A DNA stretch of 49,834 bases from an uncultured Eubacteriales bacterium. GTDB lineage: Bacteria; Bacillota; Clostridia; Oscillospirales; CAG-272. The position numbers and the translations under genes were made by a program. The notes under the pieces are model-generated. The model had not been told where the DNA came from, did not search any database, and saw nothing but the letters and a program-made list of their open reading frames with translations. This document shows positions 23,214-31,225 of this stretch, piece by piece. Numbering within the stretch: position 1 is the stretch's first letter; the number at the start of each line of letters is the position of its first letter. The stretch covers positions 1 to 49,834 of the forward strand of contig CAKTAA010000009.1 in the NCBI GenBank assembly GCA_934526185.1, given 5' to 3'.

Positions 23214-23256
23214 ATCAAAATAAAAACAGCTACTGATTTTAAACCAGTAACTGTTT
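23214..23256 (-). terminator. Probable terminator of feoAB
   Basis: AAACAGTTACTG and CAGTAGCTGTTT (one mismatch) form the stem on the minus strand, followed by TTATTTTG. It is 210 bases beyond the feoB stop. The intervening 23,257-23,466 shows no gene; a CGGCCGCCGATTTTCGCTCTT word at 23380-23400 resembles those at 9601 and 18720. Confidence 0.65.
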
Positions 23257-23466
23257 CATTTCGCATTCATTCTCGCCTTGCAATGCCGATTAATGTGTTA
23301 TTTAGAAATACTTCCTTATAAACACTCATCATTATTCCCGCTAACTTTTGATATACTAAAAATTGTAATGATCGGATTCGGCCGCCGATTTTCGCTCTTA
23401 TGCGTCAATCCAGCGGCCAGCCGGTAATTTAAAATATGAAGAACAGATAATTCTATGGGATTCAAA

Positions 23467-25623
23467 CTATAAAAGCATCCCGAAAAGCCGTGCGATATTT
23501 GCAACCAGAAAGCAACTGAGCAGACCTGTAATTGTAGGCAGAAAAATTGCCCATGCGGTCCATTTTATACTACGTGTTTCCTTATATATAGTCGCGCACG
23601 TTGTCCCGCATGGAAAATGCATCAGAGAAAACAGCATCGTGCATAGAGCCGTTACCCACGTCCAGCCGTTTTCCGTCAAAAGCAGGAACAGCGATCCGGT
23701 ATCGGTCATTGATATCATTGTACCCTCTGAGAGATATGCCATTATAATAATGGGAAATACAATTTCATTCGCCGGAAATCCCAAAAGAAAAGCAAGCAGG
23801 ATTACACCGTCAAGGCCAAATAGTCTGGCAAACGGATCAAGGCCCGAGGAAACAAACTGCAGCAGACTGGTTTCCCCAACAGATATATTGGCAAAAATCC
23901 AGATAATAAAACCGGCCGGGGCCGCGACGGCGACCGCTCGCCCGAGGACAAAAATAGTGCGGTCAAGAATACTTCTGACAATTACGCTGCCGATTTTCGG
24001 TTTTCTCAGCGGCGGCAATTCCAGCGTGAACGACGAGGGAACCCCGCGCAGCACTGTTTTTGTCAGGAATTTGCTTGAAAGAAACGTCATAAATATGCCA
24101 AGTCCTATGACGCCGAACAACAGCAGCGCTGAAATAATACTTTGTGCGGCCCCTGAAAATCCAGCTGCAAAAAACATGGTGATAATTGCTATAATTGTCG
24201 GAAAACGGCCGTTGCACGGCACAAAATTATTGGTCAGGATCCCAATCAGTCTTTCGCGTTCCGAATTGATAATCCGGCATCCCATAACGCCGCACGCATT
24301 GCAGCCGAACCCCATACACATAGTCAATGCGTTTTTACCGCTTGCACCGCATTTTTGAAATGCATGATCCAGATTAAATGCCACGCGAGGCAAATATCCG
24401 AGATCCTCAAGCAGAGTAAACAACGGAAAAAATACCGCCATTGGCGGAAGCATCACGGAGACAACCCAGCCTACTGTCCGGAAAACGCCGTGAGCCAGCA
24501 GATCTGTCAGCCACAACGGTGCTCCGATACCATCCATTAAACCCGCGAGCCATTCTTCTATTACCGACATCAGTTCGGACAACAGTGACGACGGATAATT
24601 CGCCCCGCTGATTGTGATCCATAAAATCACAGCCAGCAGGATAAGCATCAGCGGTATTCCGACAAGCCTTGAAGTAAGCATTCGATCGATAAACAGCGAC
24701 CGGTTGCTTTTAGACGAAGTTTTCACTGTGGCAGCAGTAATTTTTTCTGCTTCACGTATAATCGTCTCAACAATTGCTTCCTGTAATGTACTTGACTCTC
24801 TGTATTGTCCGAGCTCTTCCCGTGCCGCAGCTACCGCCTTCTCATCCGGCCACCATTCCCCCTCCCCGCACCGGTTTTTATAGGAAGATGTAAAGGATTC
24901 GTTTTCCTCAAGTACCCTAAGGGCAAACCAGCGCCCCGGCAGCAACGTATCATTTTTCATATCTTCCTGTAATTTGCAGGCGGCTTTTTCGATCGCTGAC
25001 GGATAAGGCATGTGATATAATACTTCATTCTCAGTCTCCGGACACGAAGCCACACGGTAAATTGCATCTGTCAGCATCGTCAATCCGCGTCCGCTGTTTG
25101 CTTCCGTAGCTACTACCGGTACCCCCAGACAATCCGACAGGCCGTTGATATCGATTTCAATTTTCTTTTTTCTCGCTTCATCCATCAAGTTCATGCATAC
25201 TACAACTCGGCCGGTGATTTCCCGTGTCTGCAGCACTAGATTCAAGCCGTGCTCTGTATTCGTCGCATCCACAACCACTACAGTGACATCCGGCTTCTGT
25301 CCCGTTTCCCCGCAGCCGAAACAGATAAAGTCCCGTGCGACAACCTCCTCCGGCGAATGTGCCATCAGCGAATAAGTACCAGGAAGATCCGCCACAACAA
25401 CACGTTTGCCGCGATGGCGATATTCTCCGTAAGCATTTTCTACAGTCTTCCCTGTCCAGTTTCCCGTATGTTGATGCATGCCCGTCAGCAAATTGAACAG
25501 CGTACTTTTTCCTACATTCGGATTTCCAGCAAACGCGACAAGTATTTCGCCGCATTCCCTGTCTGCGTATATTCCACTCTCTTTTTTTGAAGCATTCCTT
25601 GAGGTTTCTGCAGTCAATCCCAT
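23467..25623 (-). CDS. feoB: Ferrous iron transport protein B
   Basis: A 718-residue membrane GTPase that imports Fe2+. The N-terminal G domain has G1 GNPNVGKST, G3 DLPGTYSL, G4 NLMDE and G5-like EANSGRG. A helical domain follows, then the membrane part of some 9-10 helices. The latter has two 'gate' motifs with conserved Cys, GFGCNACGVMGCR and VPCNGRFPT. Start at ATG 25623 (GGAG eight bases upstream) overlaps the feoA stop by ten bases. Cotranscribed with feoA, and probably repressed when iron is plentiful. Confidence 0.97.
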   Translation of the reverse strand: MGLTAETSRNASKKESGIYADRECGEILVAFAGNPNVGKSTLFNLLTGMHQHTGNWTGKTVENAYGEYRHRGKRVVVADLPGTYSLMAHSPEEVVARDFICFGCGETGQKPDVTVVVVDATNTEHGLNLVLQTREITGRVVVCMNLMDEARKKKIEIDINGLSDCLGVPVVATEANSGRGLTMLTDAIYRVASCPETENEVLYHMPYPSAIEKAACKLQEDMKNDTLLPGRWFALRVLEENESFTSSYKNRCGEGEWWPDEKAVAAAREELGQYRESSTLQEAIVETIIREAEKITAATVKTSSKSNRSLFIDRMLTSRLVGIPLMLILLAVILWITISGANYPSSLLSELMSVIEEWLAGLMDGIGAPLWLTDLLAHGVFRTVGWVVSVMLPPMAVFFPLFTLLEDLGYLPRVAFNLDHAFQKCGASGKNALTMCMGFGCNACGVMGCRIINSERERLIGILTNNFVPCNGRFPTIIAIITMFFAAGFSGAAQSIISALLLFGVIGLGIFMTFLSSKFLTKTVLRGVPSSFTLELPPLRKPKIGSVIVRSILDRTIFVLGRAVAVAAPAGFIIWIFANISVGETSLLQFVSSGLDPFARLFGLDGVILLAFLLGFPANEIVFPIIIMAYLSEGTMISMTDTGSLFLLLTENGWTWVTALCTMLFSLMHFPCGTTCATIYKETRSIKWTAWAIFLPTITGLLSCFLVANIARLFGMLL

Positions 25624-25934
25624 TTTTCCTGCTCCCCTGCTATGCTTCCACAAAGGCGTATCGGTTTCGTGGTACGTATATTTTCGTCGTCATAGACGAT
25701 AACACAGGCAGCGTCGGAACGCCGCAGTGCAATAACGCTCCCTCTCACGAGATAAGCAGACGGCTCACCGCTCGGTGCAGTATATACATTTGTAATCTCT
25801 GTTCCCTGTACAAATCCCATATCCATTAACCGGCGGCGCATGTCCGATTCGGCTGCTATCTGCTGAATTCTGCCGCTTTTTCCTCTTTGCAGGCGATCGA
25901 GCGGATGTATTTCTCTTTCAGTACACTGATTCAT
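25614..25934 (-). CDS. feoA: Ferrous iron transport protein A
   Basis: A 106-residue SH3-like protein that assists FeoB. The family core is seen in SDMRRRLMDMGFVQGTEITN and VRGSVIALRRSDAACVIV. The ATG at 25934 follows GGAAAGGAAATTTGGTA; upstream in-frame start codons are poorly placed. Ten bases overlap feoB. Confidence 0.92.
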   Translation of the reverse strand: MNQCTEREIHPLDRLQRGKSGRIQQIAAESDMRRRLMDMGFVQGTEITNVYTAPSGEPSAYLVRGSVIALRRSDAACVIVYDDENIRTTKPIRLCGSIAGEQEKWD

Positions 25935-26106
25935 TACCAAATTTCCTTTCCGTTGTTCTAATATTTTATATTCATCCGGCAAAGCCCTTCAGCGATGCCG
26001 ACTTTCACGCGGATAGTTTTGTTGCCCGCGGTTAAATTTCTTTCTCATGTGTAATATATGTCCGCCTAATTGAATACGTTACTATGGGTGCTTGGCATTC
26101 CATTAC

Positions 26107-26119
26107 AATGATAATCATT
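26107..26119. promoter_or_regulatory. Fur-like iron box
   Basis: AATGATAATCATT is the perfect core of the classical Fur box (GATAATGATAATCATTATC). On the minus strand it ends at a TTGTAA that could be the -35 of feoA with a weak CATAGT -10 16 bases away. It lies between feoA and the divergent metal-dependent regulator, so it can serve both. Confidence 0.75.
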
Positions 26120-26234
26120 TTACAGCGCTTTCACCCTGCCACAAAAACATCAGCGGGCAAAAATAAAAAAAATATCCATTTCACAAAAAATAATGGTTTA
26201 TCGGCCGCTCACCGGCCGGGAAAGGCGGCGGCAC

Positions 26235-26717
26235 ATGGCGGAACCGCATGATTTTTTTACAGTCAGGGGCTATCAGCGGCTAAAAAAAGAGGAAGCCTTG
26301 AGTGCTTCCTCCGAGGATTATCTGGAAATGATATACCGAATGGCAAAGAGCGACGGATATGCAAGAATTTCTGCGCTTGCACGCAATTTGAATGTTTCTG
26401 CCTCCTCCGCTTCCAAAATGACAGCGGCACTTGCAGAAGCGGAGTATATTGATTATGAAAAGCACGGTATAATTCAAATGACAGAAAAAGGCACCCGCTT
26501 CGGAGAATACCTCCTGTGGCGTCATGAAACCCTTTCAAAATTTTTCGAGCTGCTCTGCGGCAGCAACGCATCTTTTTTTTCTGAAGTAGAACAGATGGAA
26601 CATGTCTTTTCCGCAGATACGGTTCGCCGGTTGTCATTTTTATATGATCTGCTACTTCCGACCGAAATCCCTATGAAAATTGAAAAAATGATGTCACAAA
26701 CAGACAAAAGGCCGTAA
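26235..26717 (+). CDS. DtxR/MntR-family metal-dependent repressor
   Basis: A 160-residue protein with an N-terminal winged helix (SASSEDYLEMIYRMAKSDGY, then ISALARNLNVSASSASKMTA) and the helical dimerization and metal-binding domain (RHETLSKFFELLCG, and EVEQMEHVFSADTVRRL). It lacks the C-terminal SH3 domain of full DtxR. The ATG at 26235 follows AAAGGCGG. Divergent to feoAB, it is the likely iron or manganese sensor of the locus. Confidence 0.88.
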   Translation: MAEPHDFFTVRGYQRLKKEEALSASSEDYLEMIYRMAKSDGYARISALARNLNVSASSASKMTAALAEAEYIDYEKHGIIQMTEKGTRFGEYLLWRHETLSKFFELLCGSNASFFSEVEQMEHVFSADTVRRLSFLYDLLLPTEIPMKIEKMMSQTDKRP

Positions 26718-26746
26718 GCGGGCGCAAAACCGCTTCGGCCTTTTCA
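26706..26746 (+). terminator. Terminator after the DtxR-family gene
   Basis: AAAAGGCCG...CGGCCTTTT with an inner AAGCGG/CCGCTT stem makes a long hairpin ending in TTTT, starting just before the stop codon. Confidence 0.8.
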
Positions 26747-26924
26747 GTAGAAACAGATTTTCTGCTAAGCTCCGAGTACCTTGTCTCTCAAATCAGGCAG
26801 CTTCTGTTTAACCGGCAGATGTGAATATTTTTACATTTAATAAAATATGCGCCAAATTCCCGAACTTTTTTCCTGTTTTTGCGTATTCTGACAGTAACAG
26901 ATTATGCGAACAGGAGGAATTACC

Positions 26925-27638
26925 ATGCCGGATGTTCCCTCAAAAATACGCGTTCATAAAAGGAAACGGCCCCGCCGCGTCCTTTTTCTCTGCGGCTTGC
27001 TGATCATCCTGATCCTTGCCGGAATTTTCTGGGGAGAACGGGTACGGCCCCTTGTCCTTCAGTTTGCGGAAGCAAGGTGCAAGGTTCTGCTGACAGATAT
27101 GATAAATCAGGCCATTGCGGATCATATGGCAGATGAGGGGCTTTCAGGGTTTGATGTAATGCAGTTTGAAAAGGACGAAGCCGGCGCTGTCGTAGCAATG
27201 CAGGTTGATACCGTCAGCGTCAACAGAATCAAAAGCATCATTTCACTTGCCGTTTCCGGCGCACTCACCGACGCCGGTTCAGACGAGCTGACCTTTTCTA
27301 TCCCGCTCGGCAATCTATCCGGCATGGAATGGCTTTCCGGCCACGGTCCGCTTGTTCGCTGCAATGTTATTTACGAGGGCGGTCTAACCACCGATCTGGT
27401 AAATAGTTTCTCCTCAGCCGGCATCAATCAAACGCACTACCAAACGCTGGTCAGCGTCTCTGTCTCGCTGTCTGTCGCCTTTCCTCTGGCCGGCGGAGAT
27501 ATATCAGTAACCTCAGCGGTTCCGATAGCGGAAACCGTTTTGATGGGAGATGTGCCCGACGCATACACCTACATTGGCCGCGTAACGGCCAATGACCGCG
27601 ATTACCTTGCGGATTACGGTGCAAACGCCCCTTCCTGA
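26925..27638 (+). CDS. yunB: Sporulation protein YunB-like
   Basis: A 237-residue membrane-anchored protein. A basic cytosolic start (HKRKRPRRV) precedes one transmembrane helix (LFLCGLLIILILAGIFWG), then an extracytoplasmic domain. Family stretches include INQAIADHM, VNRIKSIISLAVSGAL, ELTFSIPLGNLSGMEWLSGH and INQTHYQTLVSVSVSLSVAF. YunB is made in the mother cell (SigE-dependent in Bacillus) and contributes to spore formation. AGGAGG lies before the ATG at 26925. This supports a spore-forming host. Confidence 0.9.
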   Translation: MPDVPSKIRVHKRKRPRRVLFLCGLLIILILAGIFWGERVRPLVLQFAEARCKVLLTDMINQAIADHMADEGLSGFDVMQFEKDEAGAVVAMQVDTVSVNRIKSIISLAVSGALTDAGSDELTFSIPLGNLSGMEWLSGHGPLVRCNVIYEGGLTTDLVNSFSSAGINQTHYQTLVSVSVSLSVAFPLAGGDISVTSAVPIAETVLMGDVPDAYTYIGRVTANDRDYLADYGANAPS

Positions 27639-27644
27639 ATCCAA

Positions 27645-28928
27645 TTATCTGATTTTTCGTCCCTCAAGGTAGAAGCGTTTGTCATCTGCTTCGCCCATGG
27701 AAAAGGTTTTCCGTGGAAGCGCTCCGTCCTTGATAACTGTCCGAAACAAATCGTCCTTTTCCATACCGCGGAACAGAAACCCCACGGTATCTTTTTTCCG
27801 CGACAGCTCCCTTGTGGCCGTGGTCCCATGAATGTAGTCTACCGATGAAGCGCTGTGCGTTTGCAGATAAGCGTCCAAAAAGGTCTGAAGCGTTCCCACA
27901 GGAAGCTGTGCGGACGGATTCCGAACAATTACGGTTTCCTCCCTGCCTCCGGATAAACAGACAAATGCATGCTCCTCCTCTGCGTCCGTATTCGTTACAC
28001 CGGGCATTCTGACGGTATCCGGATAATACCGGCAAAGGGACTGAATCACCTCCTCGGAATCCACCCCGAACATTACACGGTAAATCGGTTCAAAGCAAAG
28101 CGAAGCGTCGTGCAGATTCATCACCTCCACCAGCGCATACCGCGCCGGATGGCGCATTGCCTCAGCTTCCGGAAGCGTCTGCCGTATCTGTTCAAACGCG
28201 GTTTTTGCGGTTGCCAGCGAATGATTTCCGTCTCCCACGGCGAATACGAGCGGATTTTTCTCCCCGTATTTCTCATAATACACATCCGGATCCGCCAATG
28301 CGGAAATAGCACAGATAACACGTTGCTTCTGAGCCTCCGTCAAACGGAATCCGCGGAGATGGCCGCCATTCATCATCAATTCAAAGTTATACAGCGGAAG
28401 CATTTCAGACGTTTGCGCCGCAAGCGGTTCTACTACCGTTTCAGCCTTATCGTCCATCAGCAGTATCACATGCGGAAGCTCCAGCGCCGCACCTTCGCGT
28501 ATTTTCACACGCGGAGGAATACGGCTGAGGACCGTTCCCTCGGTCGCGCGGATGGGCGATTCCGCGCCGCGGCGGAAATCATAATCCATGAGATCAACAA
28601 CGCCGATAATGCTGTGCCGCACCGCGCCCGACGATAGGCGGCGTTCCGTATACAGCAAAGCGTCCCTCTCTTCCCTCAGCACATCTTTGAGATACCGGTT
28701 CATACAGGTACGTATGGCGGCTATCCGCTCTTCAACTCCGTCTTTTTCCAGATAAATCTCAGGAAGTATCATATTCAGTGCAGAGGGAGCGGTTCCCACA
28801 ATTTGGCTTACACTTTCCCAATATACGGGATCAGAGGTATATTGATCACACGCAATAACGCTCCATTTCTGCCAGTCGCACCCTTTCGGCAACAAAATAT
28901 CGGCACTGTACAAATACTGACGCTCCAT
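27645..28928 (-). CDS. DUF1015-family protein
   Basis: A 427-residue protein of the DUF1015 family (N-terminal LLPKGCDWQKWSVIACDQYT, central FAVGDGNHSLATAK, C-terminal SRKKDTVGFLFRGM). Members are widespread in Clostridia; the role is uncertain. The upstream GGAGAG is about 30 bases away from the ATG, so the ribosome binding site is weak and initiation may be inefficient. It converges with yunB (gap six bases, no clear terminator). Confidence 0.85.
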   Translation of the reverse strand: MERQYLYSADILLPKGCDWQKWSVIACDQYTSDPVYWESVSQIVGTAPSALNMILPEIYLEKDGVEERIAAIRTCMNRYLKDVLREERDALLYTERRLSSGAVRHSIIGVVDLMDYDFRRGAESPIRATEGTVLSRIPPRVKIREGAALELPHVILLMDDKAETVVEPLAAQTSEMLPLYNFELMMNGGHLRGFRLTEAQKQRVICAISALADPDVYYEKYGEKNPLVFAVGDGNHSLATAKTAFEQIRQTLPEAEAMRHPARYALVEVMNLHDASLCFEPIYRVMFGVDSEEVIQSLCRYYPDTVRMPGVTNTDAEEEHAFVCLSGGREETVIVRNPSAQLPVGTLQTFLDAYLQTHSASSVDYIHGTTATRELSRKKDTVGFLFRGMEKDDLFRTVIKDGALPRKTFSMGEADDKRFYLEGRKIR

Positions 28929-29179
28929 ATTTTTTCAGCGGACGCAGAAAAGCGCACGCTCTCCTTTCATATGCGAATCACAGCGAAAAATGAATCCGCC
29001 GTCATTTTTTATTTGAAATCATTTTTAAAATAACTGTATTTTTTAAGTATCTGCTTCCAAGTGTTCCGTCTGGCAGCTCATATTCCAACTGCTTTTCTGT
29101 TCAGCTAAAATTTGACAGAAAAGAAAGCCCTCTGTCTGAATGGCAAGATACTTTCCTTTCACCTTTATTTCTCCTCAAA
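28929..29179. other. Intergenic region without a recognised gene
   Basis: This stretch between the DUF1015 gene and the rplS terminator has no convincing coding frame. It presumably holds the DUF1015 promoter, but no -35/-10 pair stands out. Confidence 0.45.
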
Positions 29180-29214
29180 GACAAAAGACCGTCCCGCTTT
29201 TCCCAACGGGACGG
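29180..29214 (-). terminator. Terminator of rplS
   Basis: CCGTCCCG and CGGGACGG pair around a 10-base loop. On the minus strand TCTTTTGTCTTTG follows. It is about 90 bases downstream of the rplS stop. Confidence 0.75.
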
Positions 29215-29302
29215 CCTCATTTTCAGCGGTTTGTATCACGCATTTTTTAACTAAGCTTACCAAAATAACAGAGCGCCTGTCATGCAGACAAAAAGCGTAA
29301 AG

Positions 29303-29647
29303 TTAAATTTTTTCCTTGACCTTTGCACTCTTTCCGACTCTGTCACGTACATAATACAGCTTCGCGCGTCTGACTTTACCTCTGCGGATAACCTCTACCT
29401 TTTCCACATTTGGAGAATGCAGAGGGAACGTTTTTTCCACACCTACGCCATACGCCACGCGCCGCACAGTAAAGGTCTCGGAAATGCCCCCGCTTTTTCT
29501 TGCAATAACGGTTCCTTCAAACAGCTGAACCCTTTCTCTTGTGCCTTCCTTTATCTTATTGTGTACGCGAACCGTATCACCAATCCGAAACTGCGGCACC
29601 TCAGTCTTTAATTGCTCACTTGTAAAAGCCTCGATAATTTTATCCAT
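29303..29647 (-). CDS. rplS: 50S ribosomal protein L19
   Basis: A 114-residue protein, full length for L19 (FRIGDTVRVHNKIKEGTRER, then VQLFEGTVIARKSGG and VRRVAYGVGVEKTFPLHSPN, ending KVRRAKLYYVRDRVGKSAK). It is part of the 30S/50S bridge of the ribosome. AAGGAGGAGCC precedes the ATG. Often rplS follows rimM and trmD; here it is alone, with its own promoter. Confidence 0.97.
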   Translation of the reverse strand: MDKIIEAFTSEQLKTEVPQFRIGDTVRVHNKIKEGTRERVQLFEGTVIARKSGGISETFTVRRVAYGVGVEKTFPLHSPNVEKVEVIRRGKVRRAKLYYVRDRVGKSAKVKEKI

Positions 29648-29763
29648 CTCTTAGGCTCCTCCTTTTCGTCACCGGACATTCATGCAGAGCATCGCAGCGG
29701 ACTGTCCTGATTTTCATTTGTTCTGCACCATTGCCTGTCTAACCAGAACATGATATCTTATAT

Positions 29764-29792
29764 AGTATATCATACCATTTATTAATTGACAA
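29764..29792 (-). promoter_or_regulatory. Promoter of rplS
   Basis: TTGTCA and TATACT on the minus strand with a 17-base spacer. The -10 is ~115 bases upstream of the rplS ATG, leaving a leader of roughly 105 bases. Confidence 0.8.
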
Positions 29793-29828
29793 GCTTTTGA
29801 ATCTTTTTAATTGTTAATTTTATGTAAA

Positions 29829-30869
29829 TCAACACAGGAGTCCCTTCAGCCACCTCTCGCGCAATATCATAGCCAAGCCGATTTGCGCCTGACTTTCTTC
29901 CCCCCCGATGCTTACAATTTCCGGTATAATTTCGCCGTTTTCCGGCTTCATCAGCTGCGGAAGCTGCTGACGCAAATACATTTCCGGCGCGCCGACCGTA
30001 GTAGGCATATAATTTTCTATAACCATGACATCCGGTTGCATTAAATGCAGAAGTGCCGCTACTGCCTGCGCAATCGTCTGCCCCGTATTTTCCGTCCACC
30101 CCTGCTGTCTGATGGATTTCTCCAAACGCTCATTCATCATCAGCCAGCCGATATTCCCTGTCCATCCCCCGGTTTTACCGCGCAACAGGGTTCCCCGATA
30201 CAAAAGGATGCTGCGTATCCCCCAGCCTGTATGTAAATATACAACCATCTTTTCTCGATTGCCATCGATCTTTTCCGTAAGCGAATGCGCCGCCGCCATC
30301 ATATCCTCAATAATTATATCCGGCTTAATTTTCAACACATCTTCAATGCAGTGGTTTATGCCGATGGTCTCAATTTCCGGCCATTGGGTATAATTCACCC
30401 TATCATTTTCTTTGTCATAACTCCCCGGAACCAGTACACCGACGCCTATACAGTGCTGCATGTCCAATTGCCGAAGCATATATATTTTCACATTTTTTAA
30501 GAAAATATATATATTTTCTTCAAAAAAGAAACTGGCATTATAATGATACGCTACAATATCTCTTACGCTAAGGGATGCGCCGAGCACAGTCATGGTAAAA
30601 TCACGGCAAGTGAGATCGATAAGCATGATATATTTTGAGGGATGCATACAAACCAGCCCTGCTTTTCTTCCGGCTATATGCTTGGTCTCCTTTGTCTGCG
30701 CAATGACATGCTGATCCAAAAGCATGTCAACCGCTTTGCCAACAGTCATTAAACTTAAATTTGTCTGCTCTGCGATTTCCGCACGGCTGATTTTTTCCTT
30801 TTTCACGATAGAGTTTAGTATGGAAACAAAACTATCTTTTTTGATGCCGCTGAGACTGACTCGTTCCAT
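29829..30869 (-). CDS. ROK-family transcriptional regulator
   Basis: A 346-residue protein. The N-terminal winged helix (VKKEKISRAEIAEQTNLSLM) is followed by an actin-like ROK domain (CIGVGVLVPGSYDKENDRVN, and HTGWGIRSILLYRGTLLRGK, and WTGNIGWLMM). ROK repressors respond to sugars or sugar phosphates. The usual zinc-binding CxxGxxGC of ROK proteins is not seen, so kinase activity is unlikely. The ATG at 30869 has GGGAG seven bases upstream; a TTG at 30914 is less likely. No sugar-use operon lies next to it here. Confidence 0.85.
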   Translation of the reverse strand: MERVSLSGIKKDSFVSILNSIVKKEKISRAEIAEQTNLSLMTVGKAVDMLLDQHVIAQTKETKHIAGRKAGLVCMHPSKYIMLIDLTCRDFTMTVLGASLSVRDIVAYHYNASFFFEENIYIFLKNVKIYMLRQLDMQHCIGVGVLVPGSYDKENDRVNYTQWPEIETIGINHCIEDVLKIKPDIIIEDMMAAAHSLTEKIDGNREKMVVYLHTGWGIRSILLYRGTLLRGKTGGWTGNIGWLMMNERLEKSIRQQGWTENTGQTIAQAVAALLHLMQPDVMVIENYMPTTVGAPEMYLRQQLPQLMKPENGEIIPEIVSIGGEESQAQIGLAMILRERWLKGLLC

Positions 30870-31225
30870 TTCCACACTCCCATTTCTCTGCGATATGCCC
30901 TCTATAAGTGACAAATCTTGAAATTATTTGCCACATTTATAAATTTTCTTTTTCTTTATGTAATAATTATACAATATTCGTCAGGAATTGTCAAGAAGGT
31001 TTCTTTGCTCTCCGTATATTTTAAGAGTCCCCTTTGTTCAAAAGAGATTTGTTCAATTTGTACAATTCTCTTTTTGGATTTTCTACATGTAGAATTGTTA
31101 ATTTTACAAATTTTGCTTGAATATCTGCCGGTTTTCTTGTATAATATATGCAATTCCATTTGCCGGATATCTGTATCATTGCTTTAAATCTCAGCGATTT
31201 TGATAAAATGAAGGAGATCACTGCT

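Noticed and set aside
23639..24358. A 239-codon plus-strand frame opposite feoB
   Set aside because: Antisense shadow of the FeoB membrane domain, where the minus strand has all expected motifs.
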